Shown here in pieces: positions 32,425 to 42,172 of a stretch of DNA of 53,698 bases. Source of the stretch: Gammaproteobacteria bacterium (GTDB taxonomy: Bacteria; Pseudomonadota; Gammaproteobacteria; Nevskiales; Nevskiaceae); NCBI GenBank assembly GCA_022599775.1, contig JAHZLQ010000063.1, forward strand, positions 1 to 53,698, written 5' to 3'. Made by a program: the position numbers and the translations under genes. Each line of letters opens with the position of its first letter. The first letter of the stretch is position 1. The notes under the pieces were generated by a model. It saw only the letters and a program-made list of their open reading frames with translations, was not told the origin of the DNA and made no database searches.

Positions 32425-32507
32425 GTAGGGTGGGCAAAGGCCGAAGGCCGTGCCCACACAGCAGGGAGTCGGCTTCGCGTGGGCACGCTGCGCTTTGCCC
32501 ACCCTAC
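32425..32507. repeat. nested inverted repeat between lepB and the DUF4845 gene
   Basis: GTAGGGTGGGCAAAG (32425-32439) pairs perfectly over 15 bases with 32493-32507. Inside, CGTGCCCAC (32449-32457) pairs with GTGGGCACG (32479-32487), so the whole folds into one long interrupted stem. The motif is like the GGGTGGGCA...TGCCCACCC elements scattered in many proteobacterial chromosomes (recalled, not searched). It lies inside an operon, so it may attenuate transcription or protect the upstream message. Confidence 0.8.
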
Positions 32508-32548
32508 AACCATTTCGCCAACCATTTGAACAGTATTGCCGCTGCGCA

Positions 32549-33367
32549 TCAGTTCACCCCGTCTCCGATCCGGTCGAAGGCCGGACGCTTCTTCACGCCG
32601 TCCCAGCTCATCCAGATGAAGAAGGCGTGGCCCACCAGATTATGCTCCGGAACGAAGCCCCAGCGACGCGAATCATCACTGCCGTCGCGGTTGTCGCCCA
32701 TCATGAAGTAGTGGCCTTCCGGCACGATCCAGTAGCCGTCCCGTGCCGGATCCGAGGGGTTGATCAGAATCGGGTGGCGCACGCCGCCCAGATTCTCGGT
32801 GTACTTCTCGACGACGCCACCGGCACGATGCCCCGGCGTAGGATAGACGCCGTCGGGTTCCAGCGCCTGCTGTTCGCCATTGATGTAGAGCGTCTTGTTG
32901 CGATATTCGATGCGGTCGCCCGGCAGGCCCACCAGACGCTTGATGAAGTCCTTGCTCTGATCGAGCGGATAGCGGAACACCACTACGTCGCCGCGCTTGG
33001 GCTCGCCGAGATCAACCGCCTTCCAGTAGCCCACCGGCATGCGCAGGCCATAGCTGAACTTGTCGACGAGGATGAAGTCGCCGATCAACAGCGTCGGGAT
33101 CATTGAGCCGGACGGAATCCGGAACGGCTCGGCCACGAACGAGCGCAGCAGCAGCACGATCAGGATCACCGGAAAAAAGGAGCGTGAGAAATCCACGATC
33201 GCGCCGGGCTTGTCGTCGTCCATCGCGCCTTCTACCGGCCCCTGGGCAGCACGGCGGCGCGGCCCCAGCAGCCACTTGTCGAGCGCCCAGACCGCGCCGG
33301 TGAACAGCGTCAGTACCGTGAGCAGCACGGCAAAATCAAAATGGAATTCGTCGATGAACTGTTTCAT
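32549..33367 (-). CDS. lepB: signal peptidase I
   Basis: A 272-residue membrane-bound serine/lysine protease that removes Sec signal peptides. Two N-terminal membrane segments are followed by the catalytic serine in IPSGSMIPTLLIGDFILVDK, then the lysine region GDVVVFRYPLDQSKDFIKRLVGLPGD and the late MMGDNRDGSDDSRRWGFVP box. GGAGA precedes ATG 33367. It follows lepA in the classical lepA-lepB pair. Confidence 0.96.
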   Translation of the reverse strand: MKQFIDEFHFDFAVLLTVLTLFTGAVWALDKWLLGPRRRAAQGPVEGAMDDDKPGAIVDFSRSFFPVILIVLLLRSFVAEPFRIPSGSMIPTLLIGDFILVDKFSYGLRMPVGYWKAVDLGEPKRGDVVVFRYPLDQSKDFIKRLVGLPGDRIEYRNKTLYINGEQQALEPDGVYPTPGHRAGGVVEKYTENLGGVRHPILINPSDPARDGYWIVPEGHYFMMGDNRDGSDDSRRWGFVPEHNLVGHAFFIWMSWDGVKKRPAFDRIGDGVN

Positions 33368-33451
33368 TTAGCGGTTGTTCTCCGGCGCATTCCGGTGCGC
33401 CCAGCGGTCCGCGAGCCTCTTGGCCCGGCCCTATGACAATGTGCAGCGTTT

Positions 33452-35257
33452 CTATGATCCCTTGCGCTCGACGCCCAGCACGGCCAGGAACGCCTCTTGA
33501 GGTATCTCGACGTTACCAACCTGCTTCATGCGCTTCTTGCCTTCCTTCTGCTTCTCCAGCAACTTGCGCTTGCGTGAAACATCGCCACCGTAGCACTTGG
33601 CGAGCACGTTCTTGCGCAAGGCCTTGACCGTGGTGCGCGAAATCACGCGCGAGCCCACGGCGGCCTGGATCGCCACGTCGAACATCTGGCGCGGAATCAC
33701 TTCCTGCATGCGCTCGGTGAGTTCGCGCCCCCGGGTCTGGACAATACTACGGTGGCAGATACAGGCCAGCGCATCGACCGAATCGCCATTGACCAGCACA
33801 TCCAGCCGGACCAGATCGGCCGTCTGGAAGCGCACGAACTCGTATTCGAAGCTGGCAAAACCGCGCGACACGCTCTTGAGCCGGTCGAAGAAATCGAGCA
33901 CGACCTCGGCCATCGGCATTTCGACTTCCATCTGTACCTGGGTGCCGTGATAGCGCAGCTGCTTCTGCACGCCGCGCTTTTCCATGCACAGCTGCATCAC
34001 CGGGCCGACACAGGTCTGCGGCATCAGAATGCGCGCATTGATGATCGGCTCGCGGATATCGTTGTAGTGACCGGCGTCCGGCAGGTCGGCCGGATTCTCG
34101 AACTTGCGGACTTCGCCGTCGACCATTTCCAGCTCGTAGACGACCGAGGGCGCGGTGGTGATCAGGTTGAGGTCGTACTCACGTTCCAGGCGTTCCTGCA
34201 CGATCTCCATGTGCAGCATGCCGAGGAAGCCGCAGCGGAAACCGAAGCCGAGCGCGGTGGAGTTTTCCGGCTCGAAGTTCAGGGCCGCATCGTTGAGGCG
34301 CAGCTTCTGCAGGGCCTCACGCAGGTCCTCGAAATCATCGGAGCTGACCGGAAACAGACCGGCGAAGACGCGCGCCTGAACCTGGCGGAAACCCGGTAGC
34401 CGTTCCTTGCAGGGGCGCGCTGCGTCGGTCAGCGTATCGCCCACTGGCGCGCCATCGATCTCCTTGATGCCGCAGACCACGATGCCGACCTCGCCGCAGC
34501 ACAGCTCCTCGTGCGGCGTGCGCTTGGGCGTGTTCTTGGCGAGCACCGAGACCTCGTGGTCGCGCCCGGTCGCCATCACGCGAATCTTCTGGCCCTTGCG
34601 TACGCTGCCGTTGACCACGCGCACCAGGGACACGACACCCAGATAATTGTCGAACCAGGAGTCGATGATCAGCGCCTGCAGCGTGGCTTCGGGATCGCCG
34701 CGCGGCGGCGGCATCTTCTTGACGATCGCCTCGAGTACATCGCCGACATTGAGCCCGGTCTTGGCGGACACGTGAATCGCATCACGCGCCTCGATGCCGA
34801 TGATGTCCTCGATTTCCTTGGCGACGCGCTCCGGCTCCGCCGCCGGCAGATCGACCTTGTTCAACACCGGCAGGATTTCGACGTCCTCCTCGATCGCGGT
34901 GTAGCAGTTGGCGACCGATTGCGCCTCGACGCCCTGTGAGGCATCGACCACCAGCAGCGCGCCCTCACAGGCGGCCAGCGAGCGAGACACTTCGTAGGAA
35001 AAGTCGACGTGACCGGGGGTGTCGATCAGATTGAGCTGATAGATCTCGCCATCCGCGGCCGGATACTGCAGACACACGGCCTGCGCCTTGATCGTGATGC
35101 CGCGTTCGCGTTCGATCGGATTGTTGTCGAGCACCTGCGCCTGCATCTCGCGTTCGGTCAAGCCCTTGCAGAGCTGGATGAAGCGGTCGGCGAGCGTGGA
35201 CTTGCCGTGATCGATATGGGCGATGATCGAGAAATTGCGGATATTGGCCTGCTTCAT
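33452..35257 (-). CDS. lepA: elongation factor 4 (LepA)
   Basis: A 601-residue translational GTPase that acts in ribosome back-translocation or initiation under stress. Its G domain has [32 protein letters not shown] and [10 protein letters not shown]. The characteristic C-terminal LepA region includes [20 protein letters not shown] and [23 protein letters not shown] 35257 gives the standard [11 protein letters not shown] start; the six codons above it are not expected. Confidence 0.97.
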   Translation of the reverse strand: MKQANIRNFSIIAHIDHGKSTLADRFIQLCKGLTEREMQAQVLDNNPIERERGITIKAQAVCLQYPAADGEIYQLNLIDTPGHVDFSYEVSRSLAACEGALLVVDASQGVEAQSVANCYTAIEEDVEILPVLNKVDLPAAEPERVAKEIEDIIGIEARDAIHVSAKTGLNVGDVLEAIVKKMPPPRGDPEATLQALIIDSWFDNYLGVVSLVRVVNGSVRKGQKIRVMATGRDHEVSVLAKNTPKRTPHEELCCGEVGIVVCGIKEIDGAPVGDTLTDAARPCKERLPGFRQVQARVFAGLFPVSSDDFEDLREALQKLRLNDAALNFEPENSTALGFGFRCGFLGMLHMEIVQERLEREYDLNLITTAPSVVYELEMVDGEVRKFENPADLPDAGHYNDIREPIINARILMPQTCVGPVMQLCMEKRGVQKQLRYHGTQVQMEVEMPMAEVVLDFFDRLKSVSRGFASFEYEFVRFQTADLVRLDVLVNGDSVDALACICHRSIVQTRGRELTERMQEVIPRQMFDVAIQAAVGSRVISRTTVKALRKNVLAKCYGGDVSRKRKLLEKQKEGKKRMKQVGNVEIPQEAFLAVLGVERKGS

Positions 35258-35320
35258 GGGGGCCCGGAAGGGCAATTCTCTGGATAGGCGAAAAAGGCCG
35301 CACAGTATAAAGGAAGCACG

Positions 35321-35575
35321 TCAGTCGGCTCCGGCATCGATTTCATCGAGGCGCGCCTGGACTTCGGCAACGTTGAAAAAGCTGCGGCAAACAGCCTGGC
35401 CCTGAGGATCGAGCAGCACCGGAATTTCGCGGCCATAGGCGAAACGCCATTCCGGGTCATCGTCGACGCAGGCGCGCTCCAGCGGCAGGGCCGGGAATGC
35501 CTGCGAAAGCTCGGCCTCGAAGGCTTCACAGAGGTGACACTCGGGACGTCCAAGCAGCCGCCACGTCGGATTCAC
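35321..35575 (-). CDS. glutaredoxin-family small thiol protein (DUF836 type)
   Basis: The 84-residue thioredoxin-fold protein has a CHLC redox motif at residues 13-16 and the cis-proline stretch REIPVLLDPQG. The GTG start overlaps the degP stop (GTGA), and lepA follows 63 bases on. Its place between the periplasmic protease and lepA is common in gammaproteobacteria, but its redox partner is unknown. Confidence 0.85.
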   Translation of the reverse strand: MNPTWRLLGRPECHLCEAFEAELSQAFPALPLERACVDDDPEWRFAYGREIPVLLDPQGQAVCRSFFNVAEVQARLDEIDAGAD

Positions 35576-36975
35576 CGTGGCGGTGCCTTGATCGCAAGGA
35601 ACAGCGGCGCTCCGCGACGCTGCACCAGAATCGGCGCCTGCTGCCCCGGTGTGAGTCTTTTCACGACCTCATCGAAGCGCGCCGGACTATCCACCGTGCT
35701 CCCGCCAATCGAAAGAATGACGTCACCCGCCCGCAAGCCGGCATCGCGTCCCGGGCCGGCATCGACCTCGGCCACGAGAACGCCGCCCGACACCACCTGC
35801 TCGCGCTGACGATCTTCGGGCGTGAGCGGCTCGATCACCAAACCCAGCGAACCGGTACGGTCGATCGGCCCGGATGGCGGCGCCGACGGTGCGATTCCAC
35901 TGTCCTGATTGCCTTCGGCGGCAAGCACGCCGATCGTCACGTTCACCGCCATGCGCTCGCCGTCGCGCAGCAGCTGCAGGGGCACCAAATCGCCGGGGTC
36001 GGTATTGCCCACCAGCGGCGGCAGCGCCTCGGAGCTGGGCAGCACGCGGCCATTGAAATTGAGGATGATGTCGCCGGTGCGCAGCCCCGCGCGTTCAGCC
36101 GGGCTGTTCGGCATGACCCGCGCGACCAGTGCGCCTTCGGGGCGGTTCATGCCGAACGACTGCGCCAGTTCGCGCGTGATCGGCTGCACCACCACGCCGA
36201 GCCAGCCGCGCAGCACTTGGCCGCGGTCCCGAAGTTGTTCGGCAACCTTGAGCGCCACATCGATCGGAATCGCGAACGAGATCCCCATGTAGCCGCCGGT
36301 CTGGCTGTAGATCTGGGAATTGACGCCGACGACCTCGCCCTTGAGATTGAATAGCGGCCCACCCGAATTGCCCTGATTGATCGCCACGTCGGTCTGGATG
36401 AACGGAACGTACTGCTCCGAGGCCAGATTGCGCCCCTTGGCGGAGACGATGCCGGAGGTCACGGAATGGTCGAAACCGAACGGCGAACCGATCGCCAGCA
36501 CCCATTCACCGACGCGCAGGTGTTCGCTGTCGCCGATGCGCGCCGCGGGCAGGCCGCTGGCGTCGATCTTGAGCAGGGCGATGTCGCTGCGCTCGTCGAT
36601 GCCGACCACGGAGGCGGCGAACTGTCGCCGGTCCAGCAGGCGCACGATGATCTCGTCGGCATCACGCACCACGTGGCGATTGGTCACGATGTAGCCGTCC
36701 GACCACAATACGAATCCGGAGCCGAGCGATTCCATGTCTTCCATTGGCGCGTCGCTGCCGCCCGGCGCCTCGAACGGCAGCGGTGCGAATTCCGGCATAT
36801 CTCTCGCCATCCCGGCATCGACACGCGAGACCGTGCTGATGTTGACGACCGATGGGCTGGCCCGTTCGACGATGTCCACGAAATTCGGATAGCCGGAGTC
36901 CTTGGCACAGCCGACCAGCAGCACCAGACCGGCGGCCAGTGTGGACAAGACACTCAGTCGCGGTGCGACGGACAT
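35572..36975 (-). CDS. DegP/MucD-type periplasmic serine protease, probable lipoprotein
   Basis: A 467-residue HtrA protease. The catalytic triad is His in YIVTNRHVV, Asp in ERSDIALLKI and Ser in GNSGGPLFNL. Two PDZ domains follow (GWLGVVVQPITRELAQSFGM and a C-terminal one around VLVAEVDAGPGRDAGLRAGD). The signal sequence ends LVLLVGCAKD, a lipobox, so the mature protein would be lipid-anchored rather than soluble. ATG 36975 has GGGAG 8 bases upstream. In the sigma-E cluster it degrades misfolded envelope proteins. Confidence 0.9.
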   Translation of the reverse strand: MSVAPRLSVLSTLAAGLVLLVGCAKDSGYPNFVDIVERASPSVVNISTVSRVDAGMARDMPEFAPLPFEAPGGSDAPMEDMESLGSGFVLWSDGYIVTNRHVVRDADEIIVRLLDRRQFAASVVGIDERSDIALLKIDASGLPAARIGDSEHLRVGEWVLAIGSPFGFDHSVTSGIVSAKGRNLASEQYVPFIQTDVAINQGNSGGPLFNLKGEVVGVNSQIYSQTGGYMGISFAIPIDVALKVAEQLRDRGQVLRGWLGVVVQPITRELAQSFGMNRPEGALVARVMPNSPAERAGLRTGDIILNFNGRVLPSSEALPPLVGNTDPGDLVPLQLLRDGERMAVNVTIGVLAAEGNQDSGIAPSAPPSGPIDRTGSLGLVIEPLTPEDRQREQVVSGGVLVAEVDAGPGRDAGLRAGDVILSIGGSTVDSPARFDEVVKRLTPGQQAPILVQRRGAPLFLAIKAPPR

Positions 36976-37046
36976 CGCGAATCTCCCTACGGTTATTGTT
37001 GGCTTCGTCGGCAATCGCAATGTGGCCACGAGCCGCTCGGTCGATC

Positions 37047-37511
37047 TTATGACAGTCTGGGGCACACCACGTCGACCCTTTCGTCGCGCCGCAGGATCAT
37101 CGGTTGAAAACGGGCAGAATCGAGCCCCCCGACCCGCCAGCATACCCAGACGAAACCGGCGGCCAGACCGACGATACCAAAAGCGCCAACCAGTATATCC
37201 GCGGCGTCGAGCAGGCGGTCGGCAAAGGCGCCGGCGGCAATCATCGAACCCAGCGGCGCCAACCAAAGCAGCAGCGAAGCTCGGATCAGGACCGATTCGT
37301 CCACGCCAACCACGACCATCTCGCCTTCGCGCAGATTCGCGATGCGCGACTTGGCCTGCAGTCCGGGACGCCGCGCCGTCACCAGTCGCGCCAACACGCC
37401 ACCGCCACAGCCACGTCCTTCCGCGCAGCGCGGACAGTTGGAGGGGGAAATCGCTTGAACCAGAATTGTGCCGTCGGCCACCTTGTAGACGATGGCGCGC
37501 TCTTCAATCAC
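37047..37511 (-). CDS. rseC: SoxR-reducing/RseC family protein
   Basis: A 154-residue inner-membrane protein. A cytoplasmic N-terminal part with clustered cysteines (NCPRCAEGRGCGGG) is followed by two membrane helices (LIRASLLLWLAPLGSMIAAG and ILVGAFGIVGLAAGFVWVCW). RseC/MucC modulates sigma-E signalling and the SoxR-reducing system. GTG 37511 overlaps the rseB stop. Confidence 0.9.
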   Translation of the reverse strand: MIEERAIVYKVADGTILVQAISPSNCPRCAEGRGCGGGVLARLVTARRPGLQAKSRIANLREGEMVVVGVDESVLIRASLLLWLAPLGSMIAAGAFADRLLDAADILVGAFGIVGLAAGFVWVCWRVGGLDSARFQPMILRRDERVDVVCPRLS

Positions 37512-38548
37512 GGCGAGGCTGTTTGCGTATCGGGTGGGGCGGCGCGCACCGCGCCCCCGATCATTTCCACGGTGGCCTGCGGCACTTCGCCGACCACCGT
37601 CAAATGATGCGTGCCGAGCATACGACCGAACGCGTTGACCGCGCCCATGTGCGACACGCCCTCGAACGCCTTGCCATCGGCCGAGGAGGTGACCGCCGCG
37701 TAAATCGAAACCGCCGACAAGCCATCCGAGAACAACAAGTGCTCGACGACGTCATTATCGCCGCGCATCTGGCGCAGATCGCGCGTCATCAGACGGAAGC
37801 CAGGAGGAACCTGATCGACGATCCAGGCCGCAACCGCGCTCGGCGGCTTGGCGGAAACGCGTTGTGTGACTTTCTGGAAGCCGCTGAGATCCTGGGTGGT
37901 CTGGAAGTCTTCGGCGGCGATGGTCTTGGGGAACGTGACCTCGGTGAACATCAACTGCTCCAGCACACGGCCATCTTCGTCCAGCAAGGACAGTTTCAGC
38001 GGCACACCGGTGGTCTCATCGACCCAGAATTCATAACCGTATCGGTAGGCATCCTTGGGCTGGATACGGACACCGCGACACTGATGATCCGCGATGCGCA
38101 TGCGGCCGATCACGTTGAATTCGTAGTACGCGCGCAGTTGATTGATGGTTTCGCGCGGCAGGCTGGGGAACAGGCCCGTCGCCTTGCTTCGAAAGTCCAC
38201 CGTGATCTTCTTCTCACGCGGCAGGATGCAGGTGACCTCGTCATCCTCACGCAGGATTTCACGCGGCTCACCCGACATGGAGACCAGACGTTCCCGCACC
38301 GTGTCGCCATCGAAACCATGGACCACATGCAGGGATTCGAGCACTTCACCGCTGCGATAGACGACCACGCCCTGATAATTGGCTTGCCGTGCCGATTCGC
38401 TCATGCGCGTCAGCCAATCGGCCGCCACGTCCTCGCTCACGTCCTTCTGCTTGGCCGGCAGAGCGCTATCGGACTCCGCCGCCATCGCCGCCTGGCCGCA
38501 CCACGCAAACAGGCAGCAGGCCACGGCCCACCGGCGTCCCCTCAGCAT
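37508..38548 (-). CDS. rseB: sigma-E regulatory protein RseB/MucB
   Basis: A 346-residue periplasmic protein with an N-terminal signal peptide (RRWAVACCLFAWCGQAAMAA). It has the LolA-like N-terminal domain (ADWLTRMSESARQANYQGVV) and the smaller C-terminal domain (GGAVRAAPP near the end). It binds RseA and shields it from proteolysis until mislocalised lipoprotein or LPS is sensed. ATG 38548, 5 bases after the rseA stop, places the signal peptide correctly. Confidence 0.92.
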   Translation of the reverse strand: MLRGRRWAVACCLFAWCGQAAMAAESDSALPAKQKDVSEDVAADWLTRMSESARQANYQGVVVYRSGEVLESLHVVHGFDGDTVRERLVSMSGEPREILREDDEVTCILPREKKITVDFRSKATGLFPSLPRETINQLRAYYEFNVIGRMRIADHQCRGVRIQPKDAYRYGYEFWVDETTGVPLKLSLLDEDGRVLEQLMFTEVTFPKTIAAEDFQTTQDLSGFQKVTQRVSAKPPSAVAAWIVDQVPPGFRLMTRDLRQMRGDNDVVEHLLFSDGLSAVSIYAAVTSSADGKAFEGVSHMGAVNAFGRMLGTHHLTVVGEVPQATVEMIGGAVRAAPPDTQTASP

Positions 38549-38552
38549 CGGA

Positions 38553-39236
38553 TCAGTCTTCCTGCGACCGGTAGTCGGCGGTATGCGCGGCAAACCGGGC
38601 GTAGCCAAGGGTACCCCCTACCCCCTGCACCGAGCGGTAATTGCTGTAGTCGATCAGATAGTTGTTGAGCTGACGCGCCTGATCATCCTCGATCTGGGCC
38701 CAGCGCAACTGCGCGGCCTGACGCGTCATGGCCGGCGAGGTCTGCGGCACCGTCGCCACCGCTTGCACCGTGGCGCCGTTGGCTACGGTCGCTGGCGCTA
38801 CGGTCGCTGGCGCGGACATCGCCACCGGCGAAACATAGCTGTCGTCGTTCTGGCTGGCGAGCTGCACTTCACCGAGTTCGGGGCCGTTGACCATCACACC
38901 GACCACCACGGCCGCCACCACGCTGGCGGCGACGGCGAAGCCGGAGGCCTGCACCCAGACCGGCCTACGGCGGCGCAAGGGCACGACGTTGCCAGATACG
39001 CCGCCGGACAAACCATGTCCGCCATCCGGGATCTCATCGCCGATGGCGAGCATGACCCGATCGGCAAACGAAGGATCGAATGCCGCCACGACACCGCGCG
39101 ACGCATCCCGTACGTATTGCATGCGACTGAAACCAGCGCGCGCGGCCTCGTCGCGTTCGAATGCAGCCAATGCGCGTTCGATCTCATGATCGTCGCATTC
39201 GCCGTCCAGTAACGCGGAAACCAGTTCTTCGGACAT
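38553..39236 (-). CDS. rseA: anti-sigma-E factor RseA/MucA
   Basis: The 227-residue anti-sigma factor has the N-terminal sigma-binding domain SEELVSALLDGECDDHEIER with YVRDASRGVV. A single membrane helix lies around residues 95-117 (GFAVAASVVAAVVVGVMV), and the C-terminal periplasmic tail ends RSQED. The tail has an Ala/Thr/Val-rich stretch with three near-repeats of the type ATVAPATVANGATV, which is low complexity. It starts 106 bases after rpoE. Confidence 0.9.
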   Translation of the reverse strand: MSEELVSALLDGECDDHEIERALAAFERDEAARAGFSRMQYVRDASRGVVAAFDPSFADRVMLAIGDEIPDGGHGLSGGVSGNVVPLRRRRPVWVQASGFAVAASVVAAVVVGVMVNGPELGEVQLASQNDDSYVSPVAMSAPATVAPATVANGATVQAVATVPQTSPAMTRQAAQLRWAQIEDDQARQLNNYLIDYSNYRSVQGVGGTLGYARFAAHTADYRSQED

Positions 39237-39286
39237 ACCTGCTACCTGAATGCCGGGGGCGCCGACTGTGGCGCCATGTTGCCAAC

Positions 39287-39314
39287 ATAAACAACGGAAC
39301 GTAAAGAAAGTTCC
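39287..39314 (-). promoter_or_regulatory. possible sigma-E-type -35 element ahead of rseA
   Basis: The minus strand carries GGAACTT (39314-39308), the sigma-E/AlgU -35 consensus, in the rpoE-rseA gap. Sixteen bases downstream only TTTAT is found in place of the expected TCnnA, so the -10 is poor. The same site forms a GGAAC/GTTCC inverted repeat. It could be an internal promoter for the regulators, but support is weak. Confidence 0.3.
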
Positions 39315-39342
39315 CCAAACGCGGAAAATAACCGCTCGAAAA

Positions 39343-39939
39343 TCATGGCTGTGAGCGCTCCGGTGCGTGATCGAGCAATGGCGCGATGGCGGCATCAATC
39401 GCCGCCCGCGCCCTGAAAATGCGGGAGCGCACGGTGCCGATCGGGCAGTCCATGACCTCCGCGATCTCCTCGTAGCTGAGCCCTTCGAGTTCGCGCAGCG
39501 TGACCGCCTGACGCAGATCCGCCGGCAGCTTGGCGATGGATTCGGCCACCTGGCTCTTGATTTCTTCGGTGAGCAACTGCGCCTCCGGCGTATCGACGTC
39601 GCTCAGATGTTCGGTATGCCCGTAAAGTTCCGCGTCCTGAACATCGATGTCCTGCAGCGCGGGACGACGATTGCGCGATACCAGATGATTCTTCGAAGTG
39701 TTGATCGCGATGCGGTAGAGCCAGGTGTAGAACGCGGACTGTCCGCGAAAACCGTTGATCGCCCGGTAGGCCTTGATGAAGCTTTCCTGGGCCACGTCCA
39801 TGGAATCGGCATCGCCAACCAGGCGGGTGACCAATTGAATGACCTTGTTCTGATACTTGCGAACGAGCACGTCGAAAGCGCGCTTGTCGCCCGCCTGCAC
39901 TTTCGCCACCAATTGTTGATCGATCTGATCGTCGCTCAT
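39343..39939 (-). CDS. rpoE: RNA polymerase sigma factor RpoE/AlgU
   Basis: A 198-residue ECF sigma factor. Region 2 reads FDVLVRKYQNKVIQLVTRLV then AQESFIKAYRAINGFRGQSA and FYTWLYRIAINTSKNHLVSR. Region 4 reads LPADLRQAVTLRELEGLSYE then EIAEVMDCPIGTVRSRIFRA. ATG 39939 (MSDDQIDQQLV) is the family start. It heads the envelope-stress operon rpoE-rseA-rseB-rseC-degP and is divergent from nadB, the classical arrangement. Confidence 0.96.
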   Translation of the reverse strand: MSDDQIDQQLVAKVQAGDKRAFDVLVRKYQNKVIQLVTRLVGDADSMDVAQESFIKAYRAINGFRGQSAFYTWLYRIAINTSKNHLVSRNRRPALQDIDVQDAELYGHTEHLSDVDTPEAQLLTEEIKSQVAESIAKLPADLRQAVTLRELEGLSYEEIAEVMDCPIGTVRSRIFRARAAIDAAIAPLLDHAPERSQP

Positions 39940-40100
39940 CGCCGCCGCATCGCCGCATCTAGGATTGCCCGGCGACCGGCGCGACCGGGCACCCGCGCAT
40001 ATGTCGGAATCGTTACACTTGCTTTGCCGCACATCCACCCGCCGGCGACCGCAAGCGCGCGGAGTTTAACAAGCCGGTGCGTGTGGCGCCCGAATCGGAA

Positions 40101-41693
40101 ATGAATCAAAGACCTGAGTCGCCGGAAGTCCTGATCCTCGGCAGCGGCGCTGCCGGGCTGTCGCTTGCCCTGCGCCTGGCCGACTTCGGCCATCGTGTCA
40201 CTTTGGTGTCCAAGGGACCACTGGAAAGCGGCTCCACTTTGTGGGCTCAGGGCGGCATTTCCGCGGTTCTCGACGAAACCGACTCGCTGGAGTCGCATGT
40301 CGAGGACACCCTCATCGCCGGCGCCGGCCTGTGCGACGAAGCGGCGGTTCGCTTCACCGTGGACCGCGGACCCGCCAGCATCGAATGGCTGATCAATCGC
40401 GGTGTGGACTTCACGCGCGACGAGGACGATCCCGCGCAGACGCGGCTGCATCTCACCCGCGAGGGCGGGCACTCGCACCGCCGCGTGGTCCATGCCGCCG
40501 ATGCCACGGGTCGCGCCGTGGAAACCACGCTGTCCGCAATGGTGGCCGCCCACCCCAACATCCAGGTGCGTGAGCAATGCATGGCGGTGGACCTGATCAT
40601 CGATGCGCAAGGCCAGCGCGTGCTCGGCGCCTATCTGCTCGACATCGAAAGCGGTGAGGTCGAGGCCGTCGCCGCCAAGGACGTGGCGCTCGCCACCGGT
40701 GGCGCCAACATGGTCTACCTGTATTCGAGCAACCCCAACGGCGCCTCCGGAGACGGCATCGCCATGGCCTGGCGGGCCGGCTGCCGCATCAGCAACATGG
40801 AATTCATGCAATTCCACCCCACGATCCTGTTCCACGAAGAATCAAGGTCGTTCCTGATTTCCGAGGCCTTGCGCGGCGAAGGCGCGGTACTGCGCCGCCC
40901 GGACGGCAGCCGCTTCATGGACGAATTCGACGCACGCGCCGAACTCGCGCCGCGCGACATCGTGGCGCGTGCGATCGACCACGAAATGAAACGACTCGGC
41001 GCCGACCACGTCTACCTGGACATCACTCACCGCCCCGCCGAATTCATTCGCAGCCACTTCCCTTCGATTCATGCGCACTGCCTGGAACTGGGCATCGACA
41101 TCACCACCGAATGGATCCCGGTCGTCCCGGCCGCACACTACACCTGCGGCGGCGTGCTGACCGACCTGCGGGCGCGCACCGATATCGACGGCCTCTACGC
41201 CATTGGCGAAGTCGCCTGCACCGGCCTGCACGGCGCCAATCGCATGGCCTCCAATTCACTGCTCGAATGCCTGGCGTTCGCCGAAGCGGCAGCCACCGAC
41301 ATCCATGAACGCCTGCCCGGACAGGACTGGCCGGAGTCGCTGCGCCCCTGGGACGACTCGCAGGTGACCGACTCCGACGAGGACGTGGTGGTGGCGCACA
41401 ACTGGCAGGAAATTCGTCGCTTCATGTGGGACTACGTGGGCATCGTGCGCAGCAACAAGCGTCTGCAGCGCGCCCTGCGAAGGGTCGACCTGCTGCGTGG
41501 CGAAGTCGAGGAGTACTACGGCAACTACCACGTCAGTCCGAACCTGCTGGAACTGCGCAACCTGCTCGTGGTCGCCGACCTGATCGTGCGCTCCGCGCTG
41601 TCGCGCACAGAATCACGCGGCCTGCACTACACCTTGGACTATCCGGAAACCACACCCGGTGCGAGCGCCACGATACTGCCCGGGCGCGGCTGA
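40101..41693 (+). CDS. nadB: L-aspartate oxidase
   Basis: The 530-residue flavoenzyme oxidises aspartate to iminoaspartate for NAD synthesis. FAD-binding [20 protein letters not shown] is N-terminal. The active-site region includes [28 protein letters not shown] and [14 protein letters not shown], and the late [20 protein letters not shown] and [16 protein letters not shown] motifs are intact. ATG 40101 is chosen; GTG 40077 in frame is possible. The tmRNA gene follows 56 bases after the stop. Confidence 0.95.
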   Translation: MNQRPESPEVLILGSGAAGLSLALRLADFGHRVTLVSKGPLESGSTLWAQGGISAVLDETDSLESHVEDTLIAGAGLCDEAAVRFTVDRGPASIEWLINRGVDFTRDEDDPAQTRLHLTREGGHSHRRVVHAADATGRAVETTLSAMVAAHPNIQVREQCMAVDLIIDAQGQRVLGAYLLDIESGEVEAVAAKDVALATGGANMVYLYSSNPNGASGDGIAMAWRAGCRISNMEFMQFHPTILFHEESRSFLISEALRGEGAVLRRPDGSRFMDEFDARAELAPRDIVARAIDHEMKRLGADHVYLDITHRPAEFIRSHFPSIHAHCLELGIDITTEWIPVVPAAHYTCGGVLTDLRARTDIDGLYAIGEVACTGLHGANRMASNSLLECLAFAEAAATDIHERLPGQDWPESLRPWDDSQVTDSDEDVVVAHNWQEIRRFMWDYVGIVRSNKRLQRALRRVDLLRGEVEEYYGNYHVSPNLLELRNLLVVADLIVRSALSRTESRGLHYTLDYPETTPGASATILPGRG

Positions 41694-41749
41694 GAAGCCG
41701 TGAAATTCAGGGAACCTATGCTGTCATGTGGTAGTCTTAGAACGTACTT

Positions 41750-42109
41750 GGGGGCGATCTGGGCTCGACGGTGATCACGAAACCCAAGGTGCATGCCGAG
41801 GTACGGTGATCCTCGTAAAACTTTTCCGTAACCTAAGCTAGTTGCGAACGACTCCAACTACGCCCTCGCCGCCTAAACAGCGGTGAGCGTCTGACCGGCT
41901 GGTGCTGATCCCACCGGACCCAGGCGTCGACTCAGATCAGATCGTGGTGACGTCCGCTCTTGGCCGATCCACTAAAACCCTAAGGAGCTAAGCGCCGTCG
42001 TTCCCTGCTCGTCGGGTAGTCGGTGCCGACAATCAAGGACTGAGCTAAGCATGTAGAGCCGAGGGTGGAGGATTGTCGGACGCGGGTTCGATTCCCGCCG
42101 CCTCCACCA
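41750..42109 (+). ncRNA. ssrA: tmRNA (transfer-messenger RNA)
   Basis: The 5' end GGGGGCGATCTGGGCTCGACGG and the 3' end GTTCGATTCCCGCCGCCTCC with encoded CCA form the tRNA-like acceptor (GGGGGCG pairs with CGCCTCC). The resume frame at about 41845 encodes the tag ANDSNYALAA and stop TAA, close to the E. coli tag ANDENYALAA. Pseudoknot-forming GC segments and the TAAGGAGCTAAGC stretch follow. Together with SmpB it rescues stalled ribosomes. Confidence 0.97.
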
Positions 42110-42116
42110 AGTCAGG

Positions 42117-42151
42117 CCAAAAAGCCGCAAGCGACCCTTGCGGCTTTTTGG
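42117..42151 (+). terminator. rho-independent terminator of ssrA
   Basis: CCAAAAAGCCGCAAG (42117-42131) pairs perfectly with CTTGCGGCTTTTTGG (42137-42151) across a 5-base loop, with five T in the descending arm. It lies 7 bases after the tmRNA CCA. Because the A-rich arm is symmetrical, it can also end transcripts from the convergent hydrolase gene. Confidence 0.93.
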
Positions 42152-42172
42152 TATCTGCGGTCAACGCGGGCC

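Noticed and set aside
39940-40100. Sigma-E autoregulatory promoter upstream of rpoE
   Set aside because: I looked for GGAACTT/TCnnA on the minus strand and found no acceptable pair. Only the weak site downstream of rpoE was kept.
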